Origin: Actinomortierella ambigua
Taxonomy: Eukaryota; Mortierellomycota; Mortierellomycetes; Mortierellales; Mortierellaceae
DNA: 37,445 nt
NCBI GenBank assembly: GCA_016098155.1
Contig: JAAAJB010000311.1
Coordinates: 1 to 37,445, forward strand
Direction: 5' to 3'
Made by a program: the position numbers and the translations under genes. Each line of letters starts with the position of its first letter. Position 1 is the first letter of the stretch. Under the pieces are notes generated by a model, which was not told the DNA's origin, ran no database searches, and saw nothing but the letters and a program-made list of their open reading frames with translations. Shown in pieces: positions 21,901-31,924 of the stretch.

Positions 21901-24451
21901 GTTGCTCGACCAGGTTCACCAGTATCTGTCGACCGTACTGTGCCAACAGGTCGTCGAAATGGCGTCGAAATCCAGCTTCGTTCTCTTCAGCTGTCCTTTC
22001 CAAAATGGGGATGGGCTTCAGATTGTACGGCGACTGAGACCAGAATAAAGGGATTGACCCCCGGATCTGCACAAAGGATACTTGGTGATCACTGTCATCA
22101 CGCTAAAATTGGAATCGAATACCAAGAGACCAGAGTTTTGGTCGTTAGGAAAAAAAATGTCAGGTTGGAGCACCATCCTGTGCACTTTGATAGAAAACAT
22201 ACCACAATCCGCAATAGCTGCTCCGTCTCAACAAAGTTGGCTGCATGTCCGTCGGTATCGATTCCACGACGCTGGTATCGGAGTCCAGACCGCTCACGAC
22301 TTCGCCGTGAGATGACAGCAAACTCGAATGCTTGTTCTTCAATTTCACACTGTTCAATTTCAACAAAGCCCTGCATTATTGGCAGGATGAACTCATCGGC
22401 CTATAAAAGCGAAAGACGACAAGAACAAAGTAAGGAGGGTGTTCAATGGAGATACGTATCGCACGATGGAAAATACAACAAAGCCCTCAGAAAATACATC
22501 AAAGTGAGACCCCCCAAATCTACTTCTGCTTACCTCAATCTCGAGAAGCTCTTCCTGAAGATGCTCATTCCACCAGAACCGACGGTTGACCTGCTTCCAA
22601 ATCGGCATGGCGACATTCTTGGGAAGCCCTGAACGTTGCTGCATCGACGACAACAGGTTAAAGTCGTACGAGAAATAAAAGCCAGAGCTGAAGAACGACG
22701 AGATTTCCCGAATGACTTTGCGATCCCAACTTTGGTTCCTTTCCAACTCGAGTTCTGCTTCCTCTTCTGCCTCCGTCTTGCGATCTGCAGGTAGCAGTCC
22801 TGACACTACTTCTTCGCTCCAGCTTCCAAGCTGTCGTGCTGCGCTCGAAATGAATGCCTCGGCTGCGTCCAATCCAGAGGCCGGTGACTTGATGGCAACA
22901 GGGGCAGCAGTAGGGGTACTTGATTGATCAGTGGCATGTGTTGATAGTAAGAGACCGCCACTCTCAGCGGTCCTTTCGGTAATAGAGCTAGATTGGGGAA
23001 GCTCTTGATCCGTCGATTTGTCGAAAGGGATGCTCGTCGTCGGCGACGACACTGCTGAAGCTTGCTCGCTAGTACCATCTCTGTCTTTGGTGGATATCCT
23101 GTTACTGTTGCCAAATGAAAAACGACCATTCCGAAAGCCATCGAATGACAATTTCCGATTCTTGGGTGTCGCATCTGAGGTTGCTACAGGTTTTTGCCGG
23201 CTAGGCGATGAAGGTTCGGAATTGTTATTTGATCCAGTTGGTCGCAAGGACGACGACAACGATGAGGACGAGGACAATGCAGAGATATGACTGCTAGACG
23301 GCTGATCTTGATTCTCATGCTCTTGATCTACAAAGTTCAGCTTGAGCTTTGAGAAGAATCCTGATGTCGGTGACTGAGGAGACTGTGGGGGCGAGGCTGG
23401 GGGCGAGCGAGTCTCTTGGGCTGCCGGGATTTCGGAGCGATCCCCAAGAGCAGGAGTGATAGTAAGCGTGGGCTTTGTGTTGGATGGAGCCGTGTGATGA
23501 TCTTGATGTTGCTGACCTTTACGCTTCTTGGAATCTGAAAAAAGGGCAAACTTGACTCGTGGCGCAGATGTTACTGCTGTTGAGGCCAAGTCTGGGCCTG
23601 ATTCTTCATGAGTTGCCTCTGTGTCTGGTGTTGGTGTTGGTGTTGGTGCTGGTGATACTGCCGATGACGATGACACAGATAGAGACGGATCCTCTCCTAG
23701 GGACGATGGCGGGCGGGTCACATCCAGGTGGTAAGGATCATATGCCAGCCCTTGCTTGTCCATGATCTCACAGGCACCATCGTGATTCAGCGGCACAATG
23801 GCCACCTTTTTCACAGTAAAGACGGCTTTGTCCTCAATACGTCCCAGCTCTTCTACAGCGCTTATCACGATGAGGTAAAGCCCCGTGTACAGGTCCAAGA
23901 GTCCAATGCAGCCATAGACGACAAACTCTCGTGCTTTCTGGCGAACGTCGTCCGGAACATCTTTTGACATGACAAGCAAGCGAGGGTGGGATCGGGAGTG
24001 TCATTAGCACCAATCATCGGATATTGTCATATTCTGCATAACCATTAATCGAAAGGAACTGCATCTCACCTTCGATAAGCAGCTCGACACGCGGATAGGC
24101 CTTTTCGCCTTCACCATCCTGTGAGGTGATAGGGCCAGGCTGCTGTGCATAGGCAATCCGGAGGGTTTTTCTATGCGGTACACGATCAAAGGACTGCGCT
24201 AGGTTTGGCTGGCTGACCTCGGGTGTCGTGGTCGAGGCGGGAGTGACGGTGGCAGCCTGCTCTCCGTGATCTGGAAGGTGCTCACAGAGGTAGATGGCAT
24301 CGGAAGCGACGGTGAGGCGAAGGCGCTGAAAAAGGGGACGACCCAAAGTCTGTGCAGAGGAAGGTTTGGTGGAAATGGGCGGGGTGCACTCTGGGTTGGG
24401 TGAGGACCCTTCCAGGGCCGCCTTCTCGTTGCTGCTCTTGGAGGAGGGCAT
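18935..24451 (-). CDS. Sac2/INPP5F-like phosphoinositide phosphatase (Sac + hSac2 domains)
   Basis: Five exons on the minus strand: 24451-24070, 23960-22534, 22400-22203, 22102-21831 and 21707-18935. They total 5052 nt, or 1683 residues. Introns are 100-133 nt and all junctions keep frame. The Sac domain starts around YGCIGLLDLYTGLYLIVIS and continues through FYFSYDFNLL, NFVETEQLL, VSFVQIRGSIPLFWSQ and YENISRLINKLG. The catalytic CX5R loop, RTNCMDCLDRTN, has its nucleophile at Cys835 (codon 21482-21484). An hSac2 homology region follows (about 1070-1290; VWTKIREAAIETSAEIVISPG...YDEKVVLLTDRALYICTYDYE). Human INPP5F removes the 4-phosphate from PI4P on endosomes; a similar role is inferred. A Ser/Pro-rich insertion of roughly 300 residues splits the Sac domain, and the C-terminal 400 residues are low in complexity. 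Confidence 0.92.
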
Positions 24452-25124
24452 TGGGAGGGGGGGGGGCGGGGGACAGAACAGCCACGCAAGGTAGTAGGTA
24501 GACTATGCAAGATGGGCAGGGTTCAGGGTCAGAAGGCTGAAGAGAAATGAATGATGGGGGACGAAAGAAGAAGAGTGAATGAGAACCAGATTGGGTCATT
24601 CATTTTTGTTGTATGATTCGAGTCAATGAAGAGACAGAGAAGAGACGGTGGTGTCAGCGCGTGTTCTGTGTAAAAGTGTAGTAGTACAGTACACCTTTTT
24701 TTTTTCTGCAGCCGACATTGTGATGACAAACAGTGAATATCGCCCCCTTTTTGGTTCAATCTCGCCCCATGTCCAGCCATCGCACAAGAGTAGAGAGGTT
24801 GAACAAGATGTCACAAAGGGACGACTTTAAAAAGTCGGTAAGCAAAAGTCAATTGCACCACAAATGTCTCCCTCGGGGGGGGGGGGGGGAATAGCAAAAT
24901 AGGGGGGCAGCNNNNNNNNNNCTAGTGACGCGACGGACAGTTGGCCGGGGGGGGGGGGGGGGGGGGGGAAAAGGAGAGCAGGGGGAGGGGGGGGGAGTAT
25001 GTTTGTTTCTACAATGTGACAAGGTCACTCGCTGTTTGAACATGGATACAAGGGATACAAGGGAGGACAACTCGTGAAGAAAGGGGGTGCAAGGAGGATA
25101 TCACAACTTTAATCCTCCCATTAT
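24452..25124. other. Sac2-like promoter / Trm10 3' spacer with G-tracts
   Basis: No gene is seen. The spacer holds a G10 tract at 24457-24466 beside the Sac2-like ATG, a T9 run near 24697, a G15 tract at 24875-24889, a 10-base N gap, a G22 tract at 24947-24968 and further G-rich sequence to about 24997. On the minus strand these are C tracts upstream of the Sac2-like gene. Confidence 0.65.
24875..24968. repeat. Poly-G tracts flanking an assembly gap
   Basis: G15 (24875-24889) and G22 (24947-24968) lie on either side of ten Ns at 24912-24921. The round number of Ns suggests a placeholder, so the true distance and sequence are unknown. Long G runs are hard to sequence and may form quadruplexes. 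Confidence 0.9.
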
Positions 25125-26989
25125 TCAATCGTCCGCTGGCCGCTCATTATTACCCCGAGTATCGTCCATGGGCACGTTTTCTTCCTCGTCGTCGTCGACT
25201 ATCTCGTCCTCTGCGTCCTCCTCCTCCTCCTCCTCCTCATTCTCACCCACATCACTATCACCGTCATTGCTGGTTACGCTGTTTGTGTTTGACCGGCGGC
25301 CAAATTTAGCGTCCCACTCTGCTGTTCCTCGCTTGATCCACTTCTTTTCCTCCAGTTTCCGCTGCGGGATCACTTTCAGGAACGCCTCCTTCCAGTCCTT
25401 GGTCTCCACAAACTGTACCAAGATCTCCAACACTGTTTCGTCACAAAAAAAAAGAGTAAAGGAAAGCGAGTATAATTGGTTAGTTGCACTGCCTCCCTCC
25501 CTCACTCCCCTCTCTTCTCTCGCTCGCTAGACTGGACACCACCTCTTCACACATCATTGCAATTGTGCACGATCTTCGCTTCTTACCTTGATTAACTGTC
25601 AGCACGCGGCGACTCGACATCTTGATATACTCGCCAATAGGCAATTGAGCTGTCTCAATACCTAGCTTCTCGGCCTTTTCCTGGCACAACCTTGGATATC
25701 TGTTCTTGTCCACAATGCCTCCCAGGACATAGCATGTACCTGGGTCCAGTGTTGAGATGACGTTGGGCGAGTCTGCGCTCAGGTACACAATTTTGTTCAC
25801 CGCAGGGACGGTGGCAAGCATCTCATCCTGCTTCAATCGCATTGCCTTGAGTGCTTCGATGTCGAGTGCTGGCTCCTCTGCTGCAGCGGTAGAGGGAGGA
25901 TTGCCTCCATCACCCATCTCTGTCGTCCCCTTTGCCTCCGTTGTCTCGGATGATGAAGAAGCTACCGCTGCTGCTGCTTTCTCGGCCAAAGCTTTGTGCT
26001 TCATTTCCTCCGATTTCGCCGAGGCGACTGCTCGAATCTCCGCCAGGCGTTCCAGGACTTGCTTCCCTGGCACCTCCTCGGACGGCCAGACCTCCTCGAG
26101 GCTCTTTTCATGCATGTCAAAGTTGCGCCACAGCTCATATCCATTGGCGCGAGCGACAAACTCGGTTTTCGAGGGTCCTGTAAAGGAAGTGAGTGCAAGG
26201 TGGAAGATCTTGGGTGCGCCCTTGTTGCACGCGTAGCAGCGTTTGATCTGATCCACCATCGATTTGATCTCCTATTGGCCAATGAATCAAGCAAAGGGGG
26301 GTTTTTTTTTAGTATGGACGTGACGATACTACAAGAACAGAGGAGCTCTGAACCATAGCAATATCCGAGTGCGAGGATGCAAAGAGTTGAAATGTTACCT
26401 TGTCCAGCATAAGGTCATCAAACGCCATGTCAATGCCAATGGTGACGCCCGTGTGCTCTTGCTCCAGTCGTGACCTCTTGACCTTTAATGGCATTAATCC
26501 TATGGGAATGACGAGATACAGTATGGACAAAACATGTCGGGTGAGCTCAAGTCATCTTGTTTCAAGGAAGCCTAGACTGCCACTCCCATACAGAAAAAGA
26601 AGATAAAAGCCGCCCCATAAAGAGCATTTACCAGCCTGAACAGCATCGCGACGTTTCTGAGCCTTTAGCTTCCGCTTGCGCTTTTCTTCCTCCTTTAACC
26701 CTGACTTTCGCATGAGAAATTCCTGCTGCTTGCGCAGCTTCTTTTGCTGATTCTTCGACAAGACCTCGCCATTGGGTCCCAGAATGGGCTCAGGCTTGGG
26801 TTTGAAGTACTTGGCCTTTGGATGCTCATTCACCTTGTCATCAGCAGACTTGGGTGTGTCGATCGCAGGTGAAGTTTCGGTAGCTTCTTCTGATGCAGCT
26901 ATGGTGGTGGTGGTGGTGTTGGTAGTGGTGTCCAGTAGAGCAGAGGATTGCACCTTGTCGGCATCCTTGTTCTCATTGACGGCCTCCAT
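25125..26989 (-). CDS. TRM10: tRNA (guanine-9-N1)-methyltransferase, Trm10 family
   Basis: Four exons on the minus strand: 26989-26632, 26499-26399, 26271-25587 and 25432-25125. They total 1452 nt, or 483 residues; introns are 127-154 nt. After a Thr/Ser-rich N-terminus comes a basic helix (SKNQQKKLRKQQEFLMRK), as in Trm10. The SPOUT methyltransferase domain then shows IDMAFDDLMLDKEIKSMV, QIKRCYACNKGAP, FHLALTSF, VYLSADSPNV and the S-adenosylmethionine-binding knot YVLGGIVDKNRYP...AQLPIGEYIKMSSRRVLTVNQ, ending in ETKDWKEAFLKVIPQRK. The Asp in GGIVDKN is at the position proposed as catalytic in yeast Trm10. The enzyme methylates N1 of G9 in tRNAs. An Ala/Ser/Glu-rich insertion of about 90 residues interrupts the domain before VYLSADSPNV, and a long acidic tail ends the protein. 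Confidence 0.95.
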
Positions 26990-27176
26990 TGTGTCAAGCG
27001 TAGCGTAAAAGCCAGCCTCACGGCCAGCACATTATTGTTTGCACCCAAATGATCAGCAGTCACTAAGGCACCATCATCATAGGGAATGATCCATGTTTTT
27101 TTTATGTTTCTATTTCATGCAATAAACTATCCACCACAACAACAAACACCAAAAAGAAAAGAGAGAGAAAGGCATC

Positions 27177-28143
27177 TTAGTCGCGGCCGGCCAAGAACTT
27201 CTCCATGAAGCTGTTAGGCTTGGGGGGAGCCTCGTCGTTGGCGAAGTAGCGCATGATGTGGGTCTCCTGCTTCCAGGCATTCATGGTCTCCTGGTACTCC
27301 TGGCGACCCTTGAGGAGAAGAACATCGATGACGGCAAGGTCCTTGACGTGGCGGTGGCGCTCAAATTCCTCGCGGATCTTGGTGCGGAGCTGCGATGTGG
27401 GGATATCGAGCAAATGCGTGCGCATGATCTCGGGGACCTACAAAGTTGTTTGGTATGAGAAGCGATAGGAAACGGATTAGACAACACTCATAGGAAGAAG
27501 AGAGGAGGGGATGGAAAGTGAGGGACAAGAAGGATGACTGTCGGTCGCGTCGATCGGACGACATTGATGTACTTTGGAAGCCGTCGATATCGTCTCATGG
27601 GCAGAGTTGATGGCTGAGCAAGCACGCCCAACGGTTCGGGTTGGGCTGCCATTGACTACCCAATTCCACGAAAAATAGGCTGTATTTCTAGGTATATGTT
27701 GTCTATATGATATGCAAACGACGAGTGTCCGAGCCGTCTCGATTGGCCACAAAATGTCCTATTGCGTTAATGTCGGAGGTGGTCTACATTCCATGCCATG
27801 ACGCCGATCGAGTTGACAGGGAACGTATTTTGGGCTACATTGATGCATGGTGGGGAATCATGGGGGTCTCGGATGTGTGTTCCGATGCGGGGGGGGGGGG
27901 GGGGGGGGGGGGGCCGGGCTTAAGGACGTACACCCCCCTGGAGGTCGCGGAGGGGTGTGTATTATGGGGTGTGTGGTGGTTTCGTGGGTGGGGGGGGGGG
28001 GGGTTACTTGGAGAGGGCCTGGATTAAAGACGTACACCACGCTGGAAGTCGCGGTAGAGATGGATGACGCTCTTGCGGGCCTGGGCGAGAGAGGGCGAAG
28101 AGGAGGTCGCCACCGACAGGTGGGCAGCCATAGCAGCAGACAT
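27177..28143 (-). CDS. NDUFA6: Mitochondrial complex I subunit NDUFA6/B14 (LYR protein)
   Basis: Two exons on the minus strand: 28143-28036 and 27437-27177. They total 369 nt, or 122 residues, the usual size of this subunit. Exon 1 supplies the N-terminus and the LYR motif (HLYRDFQRG, Leu29-Tyr30-Arg31). Exon 2 continues VPEIMRTHLLDIP, REEFERHRHVKDLAVIDVLLLKG, QEYQETMNAWKQETHIMRYF and ends FMEKFLAGRD. LYR proteins bind the mitochondrial acyl carrier protein, and NDUFA6 anchors one such carrier on the peripheral arm of NADH:ubiquinone oxidoreductase. The intron is 598 nt, far longer than the others here, and contains a duplicate of the exon 1 donor region plus G tracts. The stop lies 187 bp from the TRM10 start on the same strand. 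Homologs are also named LYRM6. Confidence 0.92.
27889..27913. repeat. G25 tract in the NDUFA6 intron
   Basis: Twenty-five consecutive G on the plus strand (C on the coding strand). A second tract of 14 G lies at 27990-28003. Both precede copies of the duplicated splice-site segment. Confidence 0.95.
27911..28054. repeat. Duplicated 40-nt splice-site segment of NDUFA6
   Basis: Segments 27911-27950 and 28015-28054 agree at 34 of 40 positions with a spacing of 104 nt. The right copy spans the real exon 1/intron junction of NDUFA6; the left copy lies within the intron and keeps the GTACGT donor at 27931-27926 on the minus strand. Confidence 0.85.
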
Positions 28144-29299
28144 GATGGATTATATGAAGGTCGAAGGGGAGAGGAGGGGAGAGGATGTGTGTGTGTGTAT
28201 GGGTGCGAGGACAGACAGGACGGAAAATGCATCCATGGGCGGGAACCGAATCCATTTGAATACCTCTCCCCCCCCACTCGCTCACTCACTCGCTCGCCCT
28301 GTCCGGGTGGCTTTGCTGCTCACTTGGTTCAGTTGATTGCAAAAAACCCCCACTGCCGCACACTGTGCTACCGCGACTTGACTATTATATTCTTTTTCGC
28401 GCCTCCCCCCCCCTACCCCCATCTCTCTACGTGCGGATCCTTTTCCACACACATCGGGAGTCAGGTATCCTTGTTTTCCCACCTTTAGGTGTTGGTACTT
28501 CATCTGTGTTGGACAGGGATAGCACCAGAGTCTCTCTGGAGGACACTGTTCGATGCCTGTACCGTAGTAGAGAGGCGCTCCTTACAGCCGTACCTGAAGG
28601 AGAATGGAGGGTGCGGATGGCCCACAGGGGAAAGGGCGGAGGGGGGGGAACACACTCCTATCATAGTGCCCACGTTCTTGGGTGCTCCCAAAAGTACGAC
28701 ATGCAAGTGTTTATTCCATCTTCAACTCTTGGATCGTATTGAAAGCAGCCGTTCTCATTTCGCAAGTTCGGAGAGGGATGCAGCAGCACCGGAGAAAACT
28801 ACCGTACCAAGCGATAGATATCCGGCTTTTCTCACAACATGACATGACATTGAGCGATGGATAAGTGGTCTATTCTGCCCAATGTATCCGGCCCCAGAGA
28901 GTGGGGAAGAGAAGGAGGCATTGACTAAGAACGAGAAAGCGCGTGAAAGAAGAAAAAAAAGAAGAGTAGAAAAAAAAAAAGGCGAGGCAAAAGATCGTTT
29001 AGAACTAGACAACTGAGCTGCAGCACCCTGTCCAGGTTCAGAAATGAGCGCACAGGTGCACAGCCAATGTCCTCACTTTCTTGATCTTGGATTCTGTTCT
29101 CTCGTGCAGCTTTACTCTTGTTTCTTCTTCTATTTTTTTATTCCCTTCTTTCTCTCTCCCCTTTTCCCCTTCTCTTTCGTTCATCTTTCTTTCTCTTTCC
29201 GTTTCGCCATCTCCCCTCGCTCCCTCGCTCGTCTCTCTTCTCCAGTTCACCCCCGCCGTACCCATCGACCCTCATTTGCTCTCCTGTGCACTATAGGAC
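28144..29299. other. Divergent promoter region, NDUFA6 and F-box/Sec7-like genes
   Basis: No gene is recognised in 1156 bases. A GT run at about 28189-28199, C-rich stretches near 28269 and 28408, and A runs near 28970 are seen. From 29100 to 29250 a strong CT-rich tract precedes the ATG at 29300, as expected of a fungal promoter. Frames around 28365-28860 have no recognisable motif. Confidence 0.55.
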
Positions 29300-31763
29300 A
29301 TGCAGGCCCATCCCTCCAGCACTAGCGCCACTCTACCTTGCAGTTCAAACACACATCACACCTCGCACAGGAGCAACAGTCAGTCTACAAGTACTGACAA
29401 CCTCGGAACGCTCATATGCATACACGAACTCACTGGCTCTTCACCTCTGGACAACTTTAGGCGTGAAGGGGATAATGTTGAGCTTGACAGTACCTATCTT
29501 ACCGTCCCATCTCCTTCGTTGCAAGAGAGAGCGCATGAAAGGTCACTGGCCGACACTCTTGCTGCCGATGACCTACAGGCCTTGGTAGCATCTACTTCCA
29601 AATCGGCATCCACCAGCCCTCGTCAGCGCCTGCTCACAAGTTGCCGCAACTATTTTTCTCGAGGGAGGAGAGTCATCCTTGGACGTAGTCGGCCTACCAG
29701 CCCCTTGTTGGACGGCCGTGGCGGCGATGAGATCTTTCAGTTCCATCCTTTCCAAATCCCTTCTCACAACACGACTGCCACCTCAAGGACATCCTTGTCG
29801 TCGTCCCTCAAACGATCCAACTCTTCACCATGCCTCACCGACCTTGCAACATCCCGTTCAAACGGCAACGTCTCCCGATCGACGGCGACTACGATCGGAG
29901 ACCCACCACCCCTAGCGTCGGCCTCACGCTCAAAGTCATCGACACATACCCCCAGCGCGGCCAGTCCAGTCGTTGGATCTCGACTGCATGACGGCAATAG
30001 GAAATCAATGAGTCTCTGCTCTGGGTTCTTTGCACGGACAGAGTTCTTTTCAACACAACGACCAGTGTCCTTCATAGGAACAAATGACAAGAGGAAGAGC
30101 AGTAGTAGCCACTCTATGAGTGACCATGGTCAATTTGGGTCCCTGCAGCAGCTGCAGTTGATGCAGCAAATGCAGCAAATGCAGATGCAGGCAAGAATCG
30201 CTCAACCAATGGCAGCTACCATCGCTCCTGAGATCCTGTCCTGGACCTTTCGACATTTGATGGACCGCAAGAGTCTTTTGAACTGTAGTCTGGTCTGTCG
30301 AAGCTGGCATGGTCCTGCACGTGGAGAACTGGTGCATTTCCTGAGGGACATGCCCTACAATGGCCAGGGACTTGTTCAAGCCATACGGTAATGCGCTTTC
30401 TATCTGCTTTCGTATATTGGTTTTTTTATCCTGCGAGGTGTGTGATGCACTTCTCTTCTTAACCAGGTCTTTTTTTGGGTCTCTTGTTTTCTCTCTCTCT
30501 CTCTTTTCTCTCTCCTCACTCGTACAATAGCACGAGGTTCACATCAGAGACGATTACCTCACTCTCCGTTTTCGCCTTTGATAAGCTGCTTTGGAACCTC
30601 GCAGAGGTCTACTACCACTCCAATCCAGAGACCAAGGCGATCTTTGCTCCCCAATACCCACCCGATATGCTTTACCACCTCTTTTGGACATTTTTATTTG
30701 TCGACCAAGAGTTTCGCAATCCACGCACGAAATCCAAGGTCAACAGCGGGTACTATATCCGCTTGCTTCAAGGCGAAGGATGCACATACCCGAAACCGCA
30801 CTTCCACAAGAAGGTCTTTAAGGTAAAAAGAAAAAAGGAAAAAAAAAAAAGAGTTACTAGTCCTCCACGTCGTCTGAAGCCAAACATTTTTTTTATGTGG
30901 AAGCTGGACTAACTAGAGTGGACCAACCAACTTTTTAGAACATCTTCAACAACATTCGGGCAAAGCCATTACTTCCTACGCCTCACCTGATCCAAACCCT
31001 TCAGGTGCTTGGCGAAGGCCACGGTGGCGGTGCCGCAGCGCTCAATAGTCTCTTTATGCGGTTCTCAGGATCGCTGCGTATCGAGGATTCCCTACGAAAG
31101 GTCCGGCAATGGTGGAGGAATATGCGGGAAATTGGAGCCCAAATCAGCTCAACGAGTATGCCACCATCCACTTCATCGTCTCTGGATGTTGGTGGTGGTG
31201 GTGGCGGTGGCGGCGGCGGTGGTGGTGGATCCACGGCAACGATGGCTAGTAGCACAGGCACCCTCTTTGACACAAAAGATTCAAGTCGTACCTTCGATGT
31301 CGACACCCCCCTCTTCGAGTCGAACGACTTCTCGCAAATGCCAGTCTTTACAAGCTATCATCCTCATCAACAACAGCACCATGAGACGGGCTCCCGATCA
31401 ACATTGTCGTCACCTGCCCTTCATCGCTACTCTCTCTTTGGTGGTAGTGCTAGTGGCTCTAGGTCCGATGCGTGTTTACATCAACACCATAACCACTACC
31501 ACAACACTTACCTATATCAGCATCCGCCCTTCATGAACCTCGGATTCACCAGTGTTCGATTCGGGTGGCATCCCGAGGGCGATGGACTGGATAACGTTGT
31601 CCGGCTACCATTCTCGGAGGAGCCAAGCAGATTAGGAGACCAACATCGCGTACTGCAGGCCTCCTCGATTGTTACCGAAACGGGCGTGGTAGGCGGGGAT
31701 GAGGAAGAGGAAGATGGAGGGGAAGAGGAAAATCCGGTGGTGCACATAGAAATAGAGCAGTAA
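29300..31763 (+). CDS. F-box protein fused to a partial Sec7-like domain
   Basis: Three exons: 29300-30387, 30531-30822 and 30939-31763. They total 2205 nt, or 734 residues. The first 300 residues are Ser/Thr-rich and probably disordered, ending in a Gln/Met run. An F-box lies at about 309-347 (APEILSWTFRHLMDRKSLLNC...VCRSW). It runs straight into a segment that I align by eye with the second half of a Sec7 domain: FLRDMPYNGQGLVQAIR, FDKLLWNLAEVYYHSNPE, LYHLFWTFLFVDQEFRNPRTKSKV, YIRLLQG and VFKNIFNNIRAKP. In active Sec7 proteins a Glu of the LPGE motif drives ARF nucleotide exchange; that motif is absent here. Human FBXO8 also joins an F-box to Sec7. The C-terminus has a poly-Gly run and an acidic stretch. 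The F-box call is firm; the Sec7 call is tentative. Confidence 0.75.
31192..31230 (+). repeat. GGT/GGC repeat coding poly-Gly
   Basis: A trinucleotide run in exon 3 of the F-box/Sec7-like gene codes for about 13 glycines and is likely to vary in length between strains. Confidence 0.8.
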
Positions 31764-31924
31764 TCCATCCCTCCCCCCCTCCCCCACATGCCTGCCTTAG
31801 CTCTTAATGAGGGGTTGAACAGAAGACGAAAATATCCTACCCCTCTCTTTTTTTTTTCTTCCGCTAAAAGAAAACGACTGTATTACATGATCAAAAAAAA
31901 ATAGAAGAAGAGAACAAGCACCTT
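31764..31924. other. Convergent 3' spacer of 161 bp
   Basis: The stop codons of the F-box/Sec7-like gene (+) and the PPWD1 gene (-) face each other. T and A runs (near 31848 and 31893) may serve transcript ends on both strands, and the 3' UTRs probably overlap. Confidence 0.6.

Noticed and set aside
22069..22102. Alternative in-frame acceptor (GTGCAG) for intron 3 of the Sac2-like gene
   Set aside because: It would delete the conserved VSFVQ strand before IRGSIPLFW; the TTTTAG acceptor at 22103 keeps it.
27707..28488. Plus-strand frames across the G tracts near NDUFA6
   Set aside because: They are Gly runs from homopolymer sequence and overlap the better-supported NDUFA6 exon 1 and intron.
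28365..28864. Possible gene in the spacer before the F-box/Sec7-like gene
   Set aside because: Several overlapping frames of 60-125 codons exist, but none shows a motif, a promoter or consistent splice sites.
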